Positions 1 to 7,460 of a DNA stretch of 25,674 nucleotides are shown here, in pieces. Every line of letters begins with the position of its first letter. The stretch's first letter is position 1. The stretch comes from JBFLVQ01 sp040758525. Lineage in GTDB: Bacteria > Acidobacteriota > Blastocatellia > Chloracidobacteriales > JADJPF01. Where the stretch lies: NCBI GenBank assembly GCA_040758525.1, contig JBFLVQ010000056.1, positions 1 through 25,674 on the forward strand. Reading direction: 5' to 3'. The notes under the pieces are model-generated. The model searched no databases, was not told the DNA's origin, and saw only the letters and a list, made by a program, of their open reading frames with translations. The position numbers and the translations under genes are program-made.

Positions 1-357
1 CACTATTCGTTTGACTTTGAAGACACCATCGATCGGCTCCTTCCAATCGATCAACATAGCCCTTTCCTTAGCAGTCAGTTCTGGAGTTTCATGAATAAAG
101 CGATCAATTACACCTTGACCGTTATCGGCAATCCACTCGAAAGCAAACCACTCCGTGAAGTGATTGCGTTGCTCTGCAGTAATATTCTTATTCTTACCAA
201 AATAGTGCCTAAACTCACGATTGAACTGTACACGGAAACTTTGGCTAGTGCAGAAATCAATCAACCGTCTTTTCAGTTCTTGCGCACGTGTCAACACCAG
301 TTGCTCGCCTTTGGCTTTGCTGACGCGACCGGAAGGAAAGTTAATAATGTTGTTCAT
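1..357 (-). CDS. Conserved-looking hypothetical protein, N-terminal part (runs off the left edge)
   Basis: A minus-strand frame opens with ATG at 357 and stays open for all 119 codons to the window edge, so the C-terminus is missing. AAGGA lies about 7 nt upstream of the ATG. The visible part begins MNNIINFPSGRV. It has a basic helix near residues 20-35, then a segment around residues 70-85 with WFAFEWIADNG, followed by a motif ending in a DWKEPIDGVF-like stretch. The pattern of an aromatic WF..EW, then an acidic L..ER segment, then W.....GVF, reminds me of uncharacterised SEC-C-associated proteins, whose Cys-containing C-terminus would lie outside the window. That is a weak resemblance and no function is claimed. 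A plausible promoter lies at 395-423. The opposite-strand open frame covering the same bases looks like its shadow. Confidence 0.75.
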   Translation of the reverse strand, partial: MNNIINFPSGRVSKAKGEQLVLTRAQELKRRLIDFCTSQSFRVQFNREFRHYFGKNKNITAEQRNHFTEWFAFEWIADNGQGVIDRFIHETPELTAKERAMLIDWKEPIDGVFKVKRIV

Positions 358-394
358 GCCTAGCTTCCTTAAATATGCGCTTGTGGGCAGTGAA

Positions 395-423
395 ATTGTA
401 CTACTATCGCGCGCTAAGTTGAA
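395..423 (-). promoter_or_regulatory. Candidate sigma-70-type promoter for the left-edge gene
   Basis: Read on the minus strand: -35 TTCAAC (423-418), a 17-bp spacer, and -10 TACAAT (400-395; five of six consensus bases). It lies about 40 bp upstream of the ATG at 357. The -35 is weak. Confidence 0.45.
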
Positions 424-503
424 AGGTAAATGTTTATAAATATTGTGGATGAGTTGTGAAGCCAATCTGTCTGTAGTAAACTAGGAATAAAGTAGATTGG
501 GAT

Positions 504-530
504 TATAATGTTCTTTATACTTTTCGGAGG
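504..530 (+). promoter_or_regulatory. -10 box and Shine-Dalgarno of the zinc-ribbon gene
   Basis: A perfect TATAAT lies at 504-509 without a good -35 partner. GGAGG at 526-530 is the ribosome binding site. It overlaps the in-frame GTG at 530, so that codon cannot be the start, and it places the GTG at 536 five bases downstream. Confidence 0.5.
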
Positions 531-535
531 TGTAT

Positions 536-1279
536 GTGAGCCAGGACCTAGAGAAGCTCATTGCCCTACAAGGGATTGATCTGAAGATTCAGCAACTCAC
601 AGCGCGGCTTAGCGCGATTCCCGTCGAACGCGAACGTATTGAGGCGCGCTTCCAGGAATTTTCTTCAGCCTATCAACAAGTAAATGAAAAATTGGAAGTA
701 GCACGTAAGGAGCGCCGTCGCCTAGAGTTAGAATTGGAGGAGACTCAGCGCCATCACGAGAAGTACAAAGAAGACCTGATGAAGGTCCGTAATGAGAAGG
801 AGTATACTACCTGTCTGCGTGAGATTGATTCAGCAAAAAAGACTGCTTCTCAGCTAGAGACTCAGATTTTACAACTACTCGAAGAGATCGAGCAGTTAGA
901 AGCAGAAGTAGGTAAGTATGCACCAGAGATTGAAAACCGTCGTCGTGTTATCGATGCAGAGATAGGCGCCTGTGAGCGTGAGTTGATAGAGATAAATGAA
1001 AATGTTGAAAAGATTAAGAATGAACGCTTGGAATTGATTCAGGCAATTCCCAAATCCCTTTTTGAGCGCTATGAGCGGATCTCACGTTTACGTAATGGTA
1101 TCGTTGTAGCAGAGGCAATCGAAGGATCATGCTCGGCCTGCCGTATGAAGATCAGGCCACAGGCCTATAGTGATGTGCGCCGAGGCGAAGAGATCGTTAT
1201 CTGTGAGAATTGTAGTCGTATGCTCTATTACCAACCTAAGGCGAAGCCAGAGACAGAGAGTGCGAGCAGTTCAGATTAG
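536..1279 (+). CDS. Coiled-coil protein with C-terminal C4 zinc ribbon (DUF164/CT398-HP0958-like family)
   Basis: A 247-residue protein. Residues about 5-180 are almost entirely charged heptad-like sequence (long coiled-coil hairpin). They are followed by a zinc ribbon with Cys pairs CSAC and CENC at about 199/202 and 223/226. This layout is that of the zf-RING_7/DUF164 proteins; HP0958 of Helicobacter is a member tied to flagellar and RNA functions, but the general role is unsettled. The acidic Ser-rich tail looks disordered. I chose GTG 536 because GGAGG ends at 530. The gene stands alone and converges on hemB, with an inverted repeat at 1263-1295 across its stop. The family call is firm; the cellular role is unknown. 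Confidence 0.88.
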   Translation: MSQDLEKLIALQGIDLKIQQLTARLSAIPVERERIEARFQEFSSAYQQVNEKLEVARKERRRLELELEETQRHHEKYKEDLMKVRNEKEYTTCLREIDSAKKTASQLETQILQLLEEIEQLEAEVGKYAPEIENRRRVIDAEIGACERELIEINENVEKIKNERLELIQAIPKSLFERYERISRLRNGIVVAEAIEGSCSACRMKIRPQAYSDVRRGEEIVICENCSRMLYYQPKAKPETESASSSD

Positions 1280-1295
1280 TTTCCAGAACTGCTCG
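1263..1295. terminator. Perfect 10-bp inverted repeat between convergent genes, terminator-like
   Basis: CGAGCAGTTC (1263-1272) pairs with GAACTGCTCG (1286-1295) across a 13-nt loop. It overlaps the stop of the zinc-ribbon gene and sits just beyond the hemB stop at 1301. Neither strand has a T-run after the stem, so it is either a weak two-way terminator or an mRNA-end stabilising hairpin. Confidence 0.5.
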
Positions 1296-1300
1296 GCGAT

Positions 1301-2272
1301 TTATCCCAACTGTCGCGCTGCCTCCTTGGCGTAATAAGTAAGAATCAGATCGGCGCCAGCCCGTTTTATCGCTGTTAAGGTCTCCCACATAACACGTGTC
1401 TCATCAAGCCAACCCAATCGTGCGGCAGCTTTAATCATCGCATACTCACCACTCACTTGATAGGCTGCTAGTGGCAGATCGCAACGTTCGCGCAAGGCTC
1501 GCAATACATCTAGATAAGGAAGCGCAGGCTTAACCATTAGGATATCAGCACCCTGTTCAATATCGAGTGTTGCCTCACGTAGCGCTTCACGTACATTAGC
1601 AGGATCCATCTGATAGGAACGTCGATCACCAAACTGAGGTGCACTGGCTGCTGCCTCACGGAAAGGCCCATAGAAAGCAGAAGCATATTTCACAGCATAA
1701 GAGAGGATAGGAATCTGATCAAAGCCTTGCCGATCAAGAGCTGTACGAATCGCGCTAACAAACCCATCCATCATATTGGAAGGAGCAATAATATCTGCTC
1801 CTGCCTGTGCCTGCATAACCGCAGTGCGCGCCAATAACTCAAGTGTGGGATCATTAGCAACATCGTTATTGTGCACTACTCCACAATGGCCATGGTCGGT
1901 ATATTCACATAGACAGTTATCAGCCAATACTAGCAGATCTTTCACTTCTCGCTTGAGTGCACGTATAGCACGTTGCACAATGCCGTCTTCAGCATAGGCA
2001 TCACTGCCGTGTGCATCTTTATGATCTGGAATACCAAAAAGAATAACAGTCCGCACCCCCAAGCTATCTGCTACAGTTGCCTCCTTTACTAGTTCATCAA
2101 TAGAGAGATTATACTGTGCCGGCATCGAGCTAATCTCGCGCCGCACCCCTTCGCCTTCACAGACAAAGAGTGGGTAGATCAGGTTTTCTGGGGTGAGCTT
2201 GGTCTCTCGCACGATTGCGCGCAAGTTCTCATTGCGACGCAGACGGCGTGGGCGGTGTATAAGGTTTTCCAT
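1301..2272 (-). CDS. hemB: Delta-aminolevulinic acid dehydratase (porphobilinogen synthase)
   Basis: Condenses two 5-aminolevulinate molecules to porphobilinogen, the first common tetrapyrrole step, in the cytosol. It has 323 residues, the usual length. The zinc-binding cluster is complete: Cys120, Cys122 and Cys130 in ADNCLCEYTDHGHC, so this is a zinc-type rather than an Asp-rich magnesium-type enzyme. Both active-site lysines are present: Lys195 in SYAVKYASAFYGPFR and Lys248 in DILMVKPA, the Schiff-base lysine. The start ATG has GGAGAAT just upstream. It lies 30 bp downstream of a small Cys-rich gene and is probably co-transcribed from the promoter at 2570-2599. No other haem gene is in the window. 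Confidence 0.97.
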   Translation of the reverse strand: MENLIHRPRRLRRNENLRAIVRETKLTPENLIYPLFVCEGEGVRREISSMPAQYNLSIDELVKEATVADSLGVRTVILFGIPDHKDAHGSDAYAEDGIVQRAIRALKREVKDLLVLADNCLCEYTDHGHCGVVHNNDVANDPTLELLARTAVMQAQAGADIIAPSNMMDGFVSAIRTALDRQGFDQIPILSYAVKYASAFYGPFREAAASAPQFGDRRSYQMDPANVREALREATLDIEQGADILMVKPALPYLDVLRALRERCDLPLAAYQVSGEYAMIKAAARLGWLDETRVMWETLTAIKRAGADLILTYYAKEAARQLG

Positions 2273-2302
2273 AATTCTCCTTTAGCGGTTCAAATACCGG
2301 GG

Positions 2303-2521
2303 TTAAGCTTTAGCGTAACGTCGCTTGGTTTGCTCCGTCTCAGGCAGTAGTTCCTCCCAGCCATGTAAAAAGCTGATCGCACAGTTGTAACAGCAGAAGG
2401 CTCGTCCCATACGTCGAAACGCACAGCGCTCGCAAATATGATTGAAGCACATGGGGCATTTGTAGATACGGTAGAGACTGTTGTCACGATTGCAAACAGA
2501 GCAGAAATGATTGTCCATCAT
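2303..2521 (-). CDS. Small Cys-rich, probably zinc-binding protein upstream of hemB
   Basis: A 72-residue protein with nine cysteines: C7xxC10, C22xxC25, C30xxC33 and a C43-C44-x-x-C47 group, plus His28 between the second and third pairs. This spacing suggests two interleaved zinc sites of a treble-clef, RING or HIT-finger kind. The C-terminus is charged and has no membrane segment. GAGGG ends one base from the first ATG (2521) and four from the second (2518), so translation may begin at the second Met. It precedes hemB by 30 bp in the same transcript. I do not recognise a named family. Its position hints at metal sensing or handling beside a zinc enzyme, but that is only contextual. Confidence 0.72.
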   Translation of the reverse strand: MMDNHFCSVCNRDNSLYRIYKCPMCFNHICERCAFRRMGRAFCCYNCAISFLHGWEELLPETEQTKRRYAKA

Positions 2522-2569
2522 TCCCTCGCCAATTTCTGCTTTGACATAACTCCGGGTTTGCTGGCCTTA

Positions 2570-2599
2570 ATCATAAGCGTAGCTATAGGTGTTGGTCAA
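2570..2599 (-). promoter_or_regulatory. Promoter of the Cys-rich protein-hemB operon
   Basis: Minus strand: -35 TTGACC (2599-2594), an 18-bp spacer, and -10 TATGAT (2575-2570). Both hexamers match consensus at five of six positions. It is about 50 bp upstream of the start at 2518/2521. Confidence 0.6.
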
Positions 2600-2652
2600 T
2601 CTTCAATAAACTAAGTTGTTTGATTGGCTTTTCCGTTTGACTGCTTTCGCGC

Positions 2653-2658
2653 TATAAT
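2653..2658 (+). promoter_or_regulatory. -10 box upstream of the acyl-CoA dehydrogenase operon
   Basis: A consensus TATAAT in the divergent gap, 63 bp upstream of the ATG at 2722. The nearby TTGACT at 2637-2642 leaves only 10 bp of spacer, so no convincing -35 is seen. Confidence 0.45.
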
Positions 2659-2721
2659 GACATCTTTTGATTGACACAGTTCCGTATTATTCCCAATAAC
2701 CGCAATATTAACGGAGGCGCT

Positions 2722-3867
2722 ATGAATTTTGAATTGACGGAAGAGCAGCTTCAGATCAAGCGTTCGGTGCGCGAATTCGCCGAAGGCGAGATTGCTCCCC
2801 ATGTAATGGAATGGGATGAAGCGCAGCATTTCCCCAAAGAGTTGTTGCCCAAGCTGGCGCAATTAAATCTATTGGGGGTACTTTTTCCTGAAGAGGTAGG
2901 CGGCGCCGGAATGGGTTATGTCTCCTATGCCACTATTATTGAGGAATTGGCACGCGTTGATGGTTCGATTGCGCTGGGTGTGGCAGCTCATAACTCGCTC
3001 TGCACTAATCATATTTTTCAGTTTGGTAGTAAGGAACAGATCGAAAAATATGTTGTCCCGCTAGCACGCGGCCAGCATCTGGGCGCCTGGGCGCTCACTG
3101 AGCCAAGTTCTGGTTCAGATGCGGGTGGAATGCGTACCATGGCCACTAAAGAGGGTGGTTATTGGGTAATTAATGGTTCAAAGAACTTCACTACTCATGG
3201 TACCTATGCCGACACTTATGTTGTAATTGCAATAACTGATCGCAGTCGTGGCAATCATGGCGCCTCGGCCTTTATTGTTGAGCGTGATCACACTGGCTTG
3301 ATTCGTGGCAAGAAAGAGAACAAACTCGGTTGCCGTGCTTCTGATACGGCCTCTATCATTCTGGAAGATTGTCGTGTGCCAGAATCGAATATGCTTGGCC
3401 ACGCTGGCGAGGGTTTTGTTGATGCATTAAAGATTCTTGATGGTGGACGTATCTCGATCGCCGCACTTGGGGTCGGTATTGCACAAGGCGCTTACGAAGC
3501 AGCGGTAAAATATGCCAAGCAGCGCCAAGCTTTCGGCCATATAATCTCCGAATACCAAGCGATCCAATGGAAGCTTGCCGATATGGCGACGCAGATTGAC
3601 GCCGCTCGTCTGCTCACTTTGCGTGCTGCGGCAATGAAGGATGCTGGTAAGATCACCACTAAAGAATCATCAATGGCCAAGCTTTATGCCTCAGAGGTTG
3701 CTGTCAAAGTATCAGAGGAGTCAGTTCAAATACATGGTGGGTATGGTTTCACAAAAGACTACCCACCAGAAAAGTACTGGCGGGATTCCAAGATCTGCAC
3801 AATTGGTGAAGGCACAAGCGAAGTCCAAAGAATGATTATCGCACGCGAAATCCTGAAGCATTTTTAA
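2722..3867 (+). CDS. Acyl-CoA dehydrogenase (short-chain/butyryl-type)
   Basis: An FAD enzyme that makes the trans-2,3 double bond in acyl-CoA and passes electrons to electron-transfer flavoprotein. The protein has 381 residues, typical of the family, counted from ATG 2722, which has GGAGG four bases upstream. An upstream in-frame TTG lacks such a site. Family marks: N-terminal LTEEQLQIKRSVREFA, FAD-binding LTEPSSGSDAGG, the GGRISIAALGVGIAQGA helix, HGGYGFTKDYPPEKYWRD, and the catalytic Glu at about residue 363 in GEGTSEVQR. It is followed 55 bp later by meaB and then the epimerase, so a role in branched-chain or odd-chain acyl-CoA breakdown is likely. The chain-length preference cannot be read from sequence alone. 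Confidence 0.95.
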   Translation: MNFELTEEQLQIKRSVREFAEGEIAPHVMEWDEAQHFPKELLPKLAQLNLLGVLFPEEVGGAGMGYVSYATIIEELARVDGSIALGVAAHNSLCTNHIFQFGSKEQIEKYVVPLARGQHLGAWALTEPSSGSDAGGMRTMATKEGGYWVINGSKNFTTHGTYADTYVVIAITDRSRGNHGASAFIVERDHTGLIRGKKENKLGCRASDTASIILEDCRVPESNMLGHAGEGFVDALKILDGGRISIAALGVGIAQGAYEAAVKYAKQRQAFGHIISEYQAIQWKLADMATQIDAARLLTLRAAAMKDAGKITTKESSMAKLYASEVAVKVSEESVQIHGGYGFTKDYPPEKYWRDSKICTIGEGTSEVQRMIIAREILKHF

Positions 3868-3922
3868 GTCCTCTTGCCCTTCCGTTTAGGGATAGCATTA
3901 GTGACAGAAAAGTTGAAATGTT

Positions 3923-4894
3923 GTGATCGTGGAAGATTTAGCAGCAGGAGTTTTGCGAGGCGAGGCGCGTGCAATTGCGCGCGCTATCAGTGTTGTAGAG
4001 AGCCGTCCAGAGCGTGCACTGTCATTGCTCAAAGCGCTTTTTCCCCACACTGGTAGAGCCCTGATAGTGGGAATTACAGGTGCGCCAGGGGCAGGCAAGA
4101 GTTCGCTGGTCGATAAGCTGGCCCTGCATTATCGTCGCCAAGTAGATCAACGGGTAGGTATTGTTGCAGTCGATCCTTCCAGTCCTTTCTCAGGAGGAGC
4201 CATTCTAGGTGACCGTATACGTATGCAGGCCCTCAGCACCGATCCCAATGTTTTCATTCGTAGTATGGCGACACGTGGCAATCTAGGAGGATTGGCACGC
4301 GCTACTGCTGATGCAGTTGCTGTGCTTGATGCTGCTGGTTTTGACAAAATCATCGTCGAGACCGTAGGGGTAGGTCAGGATGAGGTTGATATTGTTAAGA
4401 CTGCTGATGTCTCGGTGGTAGTGCTGGTGCCTGGTATGGGTGATGATATACAGGCAATCAAAGCTGGCATTATGGAGATAGGCGATCTCTTTGTCATTAA
4501 TAAAGCTGATCGTGAGGGTGTATTGCGCACTGAGCGAGAGCTGGAGACATTGCTTACCATCAGTATACGTAGTGATGGCTGGATGCCACCTATCATCAAG
4601 ACCGTGGCAGTACAGTCGATCGGTATTGATGAGCTAAGTACTGCTATCCTACGTTGCCGAGAGTTCCAACAGACTAATAGTAAGGTATTTGCCGAGCGAC
4701 AGCAGCGTATTGCTCGACAGCGTATTCTAGAGCTGCTCAAGGAGCGTTTACTTGCTCTTGTTGAAACACGTGCGCTTGCGCCTGGTGAACTGATGCGACT
4801 AGCTGAAGAGGTTGCTGCTCGGCACCGCGATCCTTACTCCATTGTCGAGGAGATTTGCGCTAGACTCAAACTGATGCCGGAGGAGTGTAAGTGA
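3923..4894 (+). CDS. meaB: MeaB/ArgK-type G3E-like GTPase, methylmalonyl-CoA mutase chaperone
   Basis: A 323-residue P-loop GTPase that loads and protects adenosylcobalamin on methylmalonyl-CoA mutase. The Walker A GAPGAGKS is at residues 53-60. The family segment DPSSPFSGGAILGDRIRM follows at about 84-101, the switch ETVGVGQ at 146-152 and base-recognition NKAD at 193-196. The long helical C-terminus used for dimerisation is present. GTG 3923 is chosen, but there is no strong ribosome site and GTG 3929 is an alternative. Its stop overlaps the epimerase start by 4 nt (GTGA), indicating translational coupling. ArgK was once called an arginine/ornithine transport kinase, but the epimerase next door makes the mutase-chaperone role far more likely. 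The mutase itself is outside the window. Confidence 0.93.
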   Translation: MIVEDLAAGVLRGEARAIARAISVVESRPERALSLLKALFPHTGRALIVGITGAPGAGKSSLVDKLALHYRRQVDQRVGIVAVDPSSPFSGGAILGDRIRMQALSTDPNVFIRSMATRGNLGGLARATADAVAVLDAAGFDKIIVETVGVGQDEVDIVKTADVSVVVLVPGMGDDIQAIKAGIMEIGDLFVINKADREGVLRTERELETLLTISIRSDGWMPPIIKTVAVQSIGIDELSTAILRCREFQQTNSKVFAERQQRIARQRILELLKERLLALVETRALAPGELMRLAEEVAARHRDPYSIVEEICARLKLMPEECK

Positions 4895-5289
4895 AAATAG
4901 ATCATCTCGGCATAGCAGTAAAATCACTTGATGAAGCATTGAAGTTCTATCGTGACCAATTAGGTCTACCTCTTGCTGGCACTGAAGTGGTGGAAGATCA
5001 AGGTGTGGAAGTGGCCATGCTGCCGATTGGTGAAAGTCGTATAGAGTTGCTGCAGGCCATCTATGCAGATTCACCAGTAGCACGCTTTTTAGAAAAGAGG
5101 GGGCCGGGTATCCATCACATCTGTATTGAAGTCGAAGATATTAATGCCCAGTTGGCCATGCTCAAAGCGGCTGGGGCGCAACTTATCGATGAGCAACCGC
5201 GTCCCGGCGCAGGCGGCCACCTCATCGCCTTTGTCCATCCCAAAAGCACTCATGGGGTGCTGATAGAATTGGTCCAAAAAAGGGCCTAA
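4891..5289 (+). CDS. mce: Methylmalonyl-CoA epimerase
   Basis: Interconverts (S)- and (R)-methylmalonyl-CoA so that propionyl-CoA carbon can enter, or leave, succinyl-CoA. It is a 132-residue vicinal-oxygen-chelate protein with two beta-alpha-beta-beta-beta modules. The first starts KIDHLGIAVKSLDEA and the second GPGIHHICIEVEDI. Probable metal ligands are His5, His76 and Glu126 (in LIELVQ). The GTG start overlaps the meaB stop, and the ribosome site GGAGG lies in the last meaB codons. The length is normal. Other VOC proteins such as glyoxalase I share the fold, but coupling to meaB settles the call. Confidence 0.95.
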   Translation: MKIDHLGIAVKSLDEALKFYRDQLGLPLAGTEVVEDQGVEVAMLPIGESRIELLQAIYADSPVARFLEKRGPGIHHICIEVEDINAQLAMLKAAGAQLIDEQPRPGAGGHLIAFVHPKSTHGVLIELVQKRA

Positions 5290-5304
5290 TGAAGGAGATC
5301 AACA

Positions 5305-6579
5305 TTGATTAAGCCAGTTGCTACTATTATTGTCGCATTGCTTCTTGGGGTCGGCTTACTGCTAGCGCAGAGTCGTGCGACTTCTGTTTCCAATGTAAAT
5401 ATTACTAAAGAAGATATTGAGAGCTGGGTCAGCACCATGCCGCCACAACAGTTGCGTATGTTAACATCGCAACCAGAGGCAAAGAAGCAGCTTGTTGATC
5501 AGCTTAAAGAAATCTTCAGCCTTAGCCTGGAAGCTGAACGGGTAGGGATAAATTCGCGCCCCGATGTGCAGACTGAACTTGGCCTAATGGAGAAATTTGT
5601 TGTCGCACAGACGTTCCGTGAACGTAAACAAGCCGAGCAACCAAAAGCGATTGAAGTTAAGAAAGAAGATGTAGATGAATTTTATAAAAATAATCCGGGT
5701 TCCTTTGATAAATTCCTTGCTGCTAATCCACGTTTCAAGACTGTGCCGCCCGAGCAATTAGAAGGTCTTAAATCGCAATATGCTGAACTTGAGATCCTAG
5801 TAGAACGGGCCAACCGCATGAAAATTGGCGAAGAGAAGGGTGTCCAGATGATGTGGAAGGTGCAACGAGCCTCTTATCTGGCTCGGCGTATGGCTCAGGA
5901 ACTACAACAGACCACCCAAGTTAATGATGAAGAGTTAAAGGGCTATTATACTGAACATCCACAGCAGTTCGAAGAGTCGCGTCTACGCCATATACTGATT
6001 ATGTTCCCGGAAACACGCGAGCAGCGAGCTGGTGCTCAGGAAGGTGAGAAGCCTAAGGCCAATAAGCCTGCAACCAAAGAAGAGGCCCGTAAGAAAGCCG
6101 ACGAACTGCTTAAGCAGATTAAAAGTGGCGCAAATTTTGAGCAACTTGCCAAGGATAACTCTGATGATGGTAGCGCACAGGCAGGCGGCGACCTAGGCTT
6201 TGTACGTAGTGATGTACGCTATGTCCCGGAATTCAAGGATGCTGCCTTCAAACTCAAGCCAGGCCAGGTGAGTGAGGTAGTAGAGACACAGTTTGGCTAC
6301 CACATTATTAGGATGGATGAAAAGCGTGTAGCGCCTTTTGATGAGGCAGTGAAGACTGAGATCAAAGAGCGAAAGTTGGAAGAGAAGGTTCAAAAGCGTA
6401 TAGATGAACTGAAGGGTAAAAACCTTGTCACGATCGATGAGAATTTTACACTGCCTACTCCTCCTCCAGCGCCTACTCCGCCTCCTGGTGCTCCAATTCC
6501 ACAAGGAGCTGGTGCGGCACCATCGGATGGAGTTCATGGCAGTGGTGATGGACATGGCCATGCAGAGGAAGAGAACTAG
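5305..6579 (+). CDS. Exported parvulin-type peptidyl-prolyl isomerase with Pro-rich, His-containing tail (SurA/PrsA-like)
   Basis: A 424-residue protein likely to act outside the cytoplasmic membrane as a folding chaperone. A hydrophobic segment at residues 6-21 looks like a signal peptide or anchor; no lipobox Cys is visible. Residues about 30-220 form a helical SurA-N-like chaperone region. A PpiC rotamase domain spans about 226-338 (SRLRHILIMF, then GGDLGFV, then the closing FGYHIIRMDEKR). An insert rich in Lys and Glu interrupts the rotamase at about 240-265. The last 40 residues are a Pro-rich linker and a Gly/His/Glu tail (GDGHGHAEEEN). TTG 5305 is the start: AGGAG lies 7 bases upstream. 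It follows mce by 15 bp, but its job has no obvious link to CoA metabolism. Confidence 0.88.
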   Translation: MIKPVATIIVALLLGVGLLLAQSRATSVSNVNITKEDIESWVSTMPPQQLRMLTSQPEAKKQLVDQLKEIFSLSLEAERVGINSRPDVQTELGLMEKFVVAQTFRERKQAEQPKAIEVKKEDVDEFYKNNPGSFDKFLAANPRFKTVPPEQLEGLKSQYAELEILVERANRMKIGEEKGVQMMWKVQRASYLARRMAQELQQTTQVNDEELKGYYTEHPQQFEESRLRHILIMFPETREQRAGAQEGEKPKANKPATKEEARKKADELLKQIKSGANFEQLAKDNSDDGSAQAGGDLGFVRSDVRYVPEFKDAAFKLKPGQVSEVVETQFGYHIIRMDEKRVAPFDEAVKTEIKERKLEEKVQKRIDELKGKNLVTIDENFTLPTPPPAPTPPPGAPIPQGAGAAPSDGVHGSGDGHGHAEEEN

Positions 6580-6593
6580 TAGGTAATTGAGCC

Positions 6594-7430
6594 TTGAAGC
6601 TTGGGAATTTCCAGCTTGAGATAGTCTCTGACGGCAATCTGCGGCTTGATGGGGGTGCAATGTTTGGTGTTGTGCCGCGGGTTGTTTGGGAAAAGGTTGC
6701 TGAGCCCGATGAGAAGAACCGTATTCTCGTCGGGCTCAACTGTCTGCTTATACGCACTGATAGTGAAAATATCCTGATAGATACTGGGGTAGGTGATAAG
6801 TGGGGAGCACGTGAGCGTGAGATATATGGCATCTCACATCCTCCTACTGTGCTCTCCTCATTAGCGGCATTAGGGTTAACTGCGCAAGATATTTCAATTG
6901 TCATCAATACACATCTTCATTTCGATCATGCTGGTGGAAATACACAACTCGGTGAAGATAAGCAGCAAGCATTGCCAACCTTTCCACAGGCGCGCTATTA
7001 TGTGCAGCGCAGCGAATACGAACACGCTTGCTCTCCACATGAGCGCGATCGTGCCAGTTATCTAGCAGAAGATTGGCAGCCATTAGTTGCCAGTAAACAA
7101 TTGCAGTTGATTGAAGGTGATCAAGAGATTGTTCCAGGCGTAAGAGTCTTCCGAGTGCCTGGTCATAACCTAGACACACAACTAGTGCGTATCGATTCCC
7201 AGGGCGAAACCGCCGTTTTCTTTGCCGATATTGTTCCTACAACGGCACATCTACCGCTCGCTTGGGTGATGGGCTATGACCTATATCCAGTAGAGCTTAT
7301 TGAGCAGAAGAAGAGGTTGATTCCACAAGCAGCCCAGCAGGGTTGGATCTGTATCTTTGAACATGACGCACAGATACCTATGGGTAGGATTATAGAATCG
7401 ACTGGCAAATACCGCGCCGTATCCGTTTAA
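6594..7430 (+). CDS. MBL-fold metallo-hydrolase
   Basis: A 278-residue metallo-beta-lactamase-fold enzyme. The complete dinuclear site is visible: His107, His109, Asp111 and His112 in THLHFDHAGG, His191 in VPGHN, Asp212 in FFADIVPT and His257 in FEHD. The arrangement resembles the lactonase/AhlD-type and general hydrolase groups rather than glyoxalase II or RNase Z. The substrate cannot be named. No signal peptide is seen. The TTG start at 6594 has only a weak AGG about 10 bases upstream, so the start is uncertain. It lies 14 bp after the isomerase gene and 30 bp before the MTA phosphorylase gene, apparently in one transcript. Confidence 0.85.
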   Translation: MKLGNFQLEIVSDGNLRLDGGAMFGVVPRVVWEKVAEPDEKNRILVGLNCLLIRTDSENILIDTGVGDKWGAREREIYGISHPPTVLSSLAALGLTAQDISIVINTHLHFDHAGGNTQLGEDKQQALPTFPQARYYVQRSEYEHACSPHERDRASYLAEDWQPLVASKQLQLIEGDQEIVPGVRVFRVPGHNLDTQLVRIDSQGETAVFFADIVPTTAHLPLAWVMGYDLYPVELIEQKKRLIPQAAQQGWICIFEHDAQIPMGRIIESTGKYRAVSV

Positions 7431-7460
7431 ACTATTTTATCTAGGAGAGAACAGAGCAAA

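Noticed and set aside
91..363. Plus-strand open frame of 90 codons
   Set aside because: It lies antisense to the longer open frame with promoter and ribosome site on the minus strand and has no ribosome site of its own.
530..535. GTG at 530 as start of the zinc-ribbon gene
   Set aside because: Its first base is the last G of the GGAGG ribosome site, which instead serves GTG 536.
2637..2658. TTGACT with TATAAT as a full promoter
   Set aside because: The spacer is only 10 bp; only the -10 is reported.
2671..2721. Upstream TTG extension of the acyl-CoA dehydrogenase
   Set aside because: The added 17 residues do not match the family N-terminus, and GGAGG sits right before ATG 2722.
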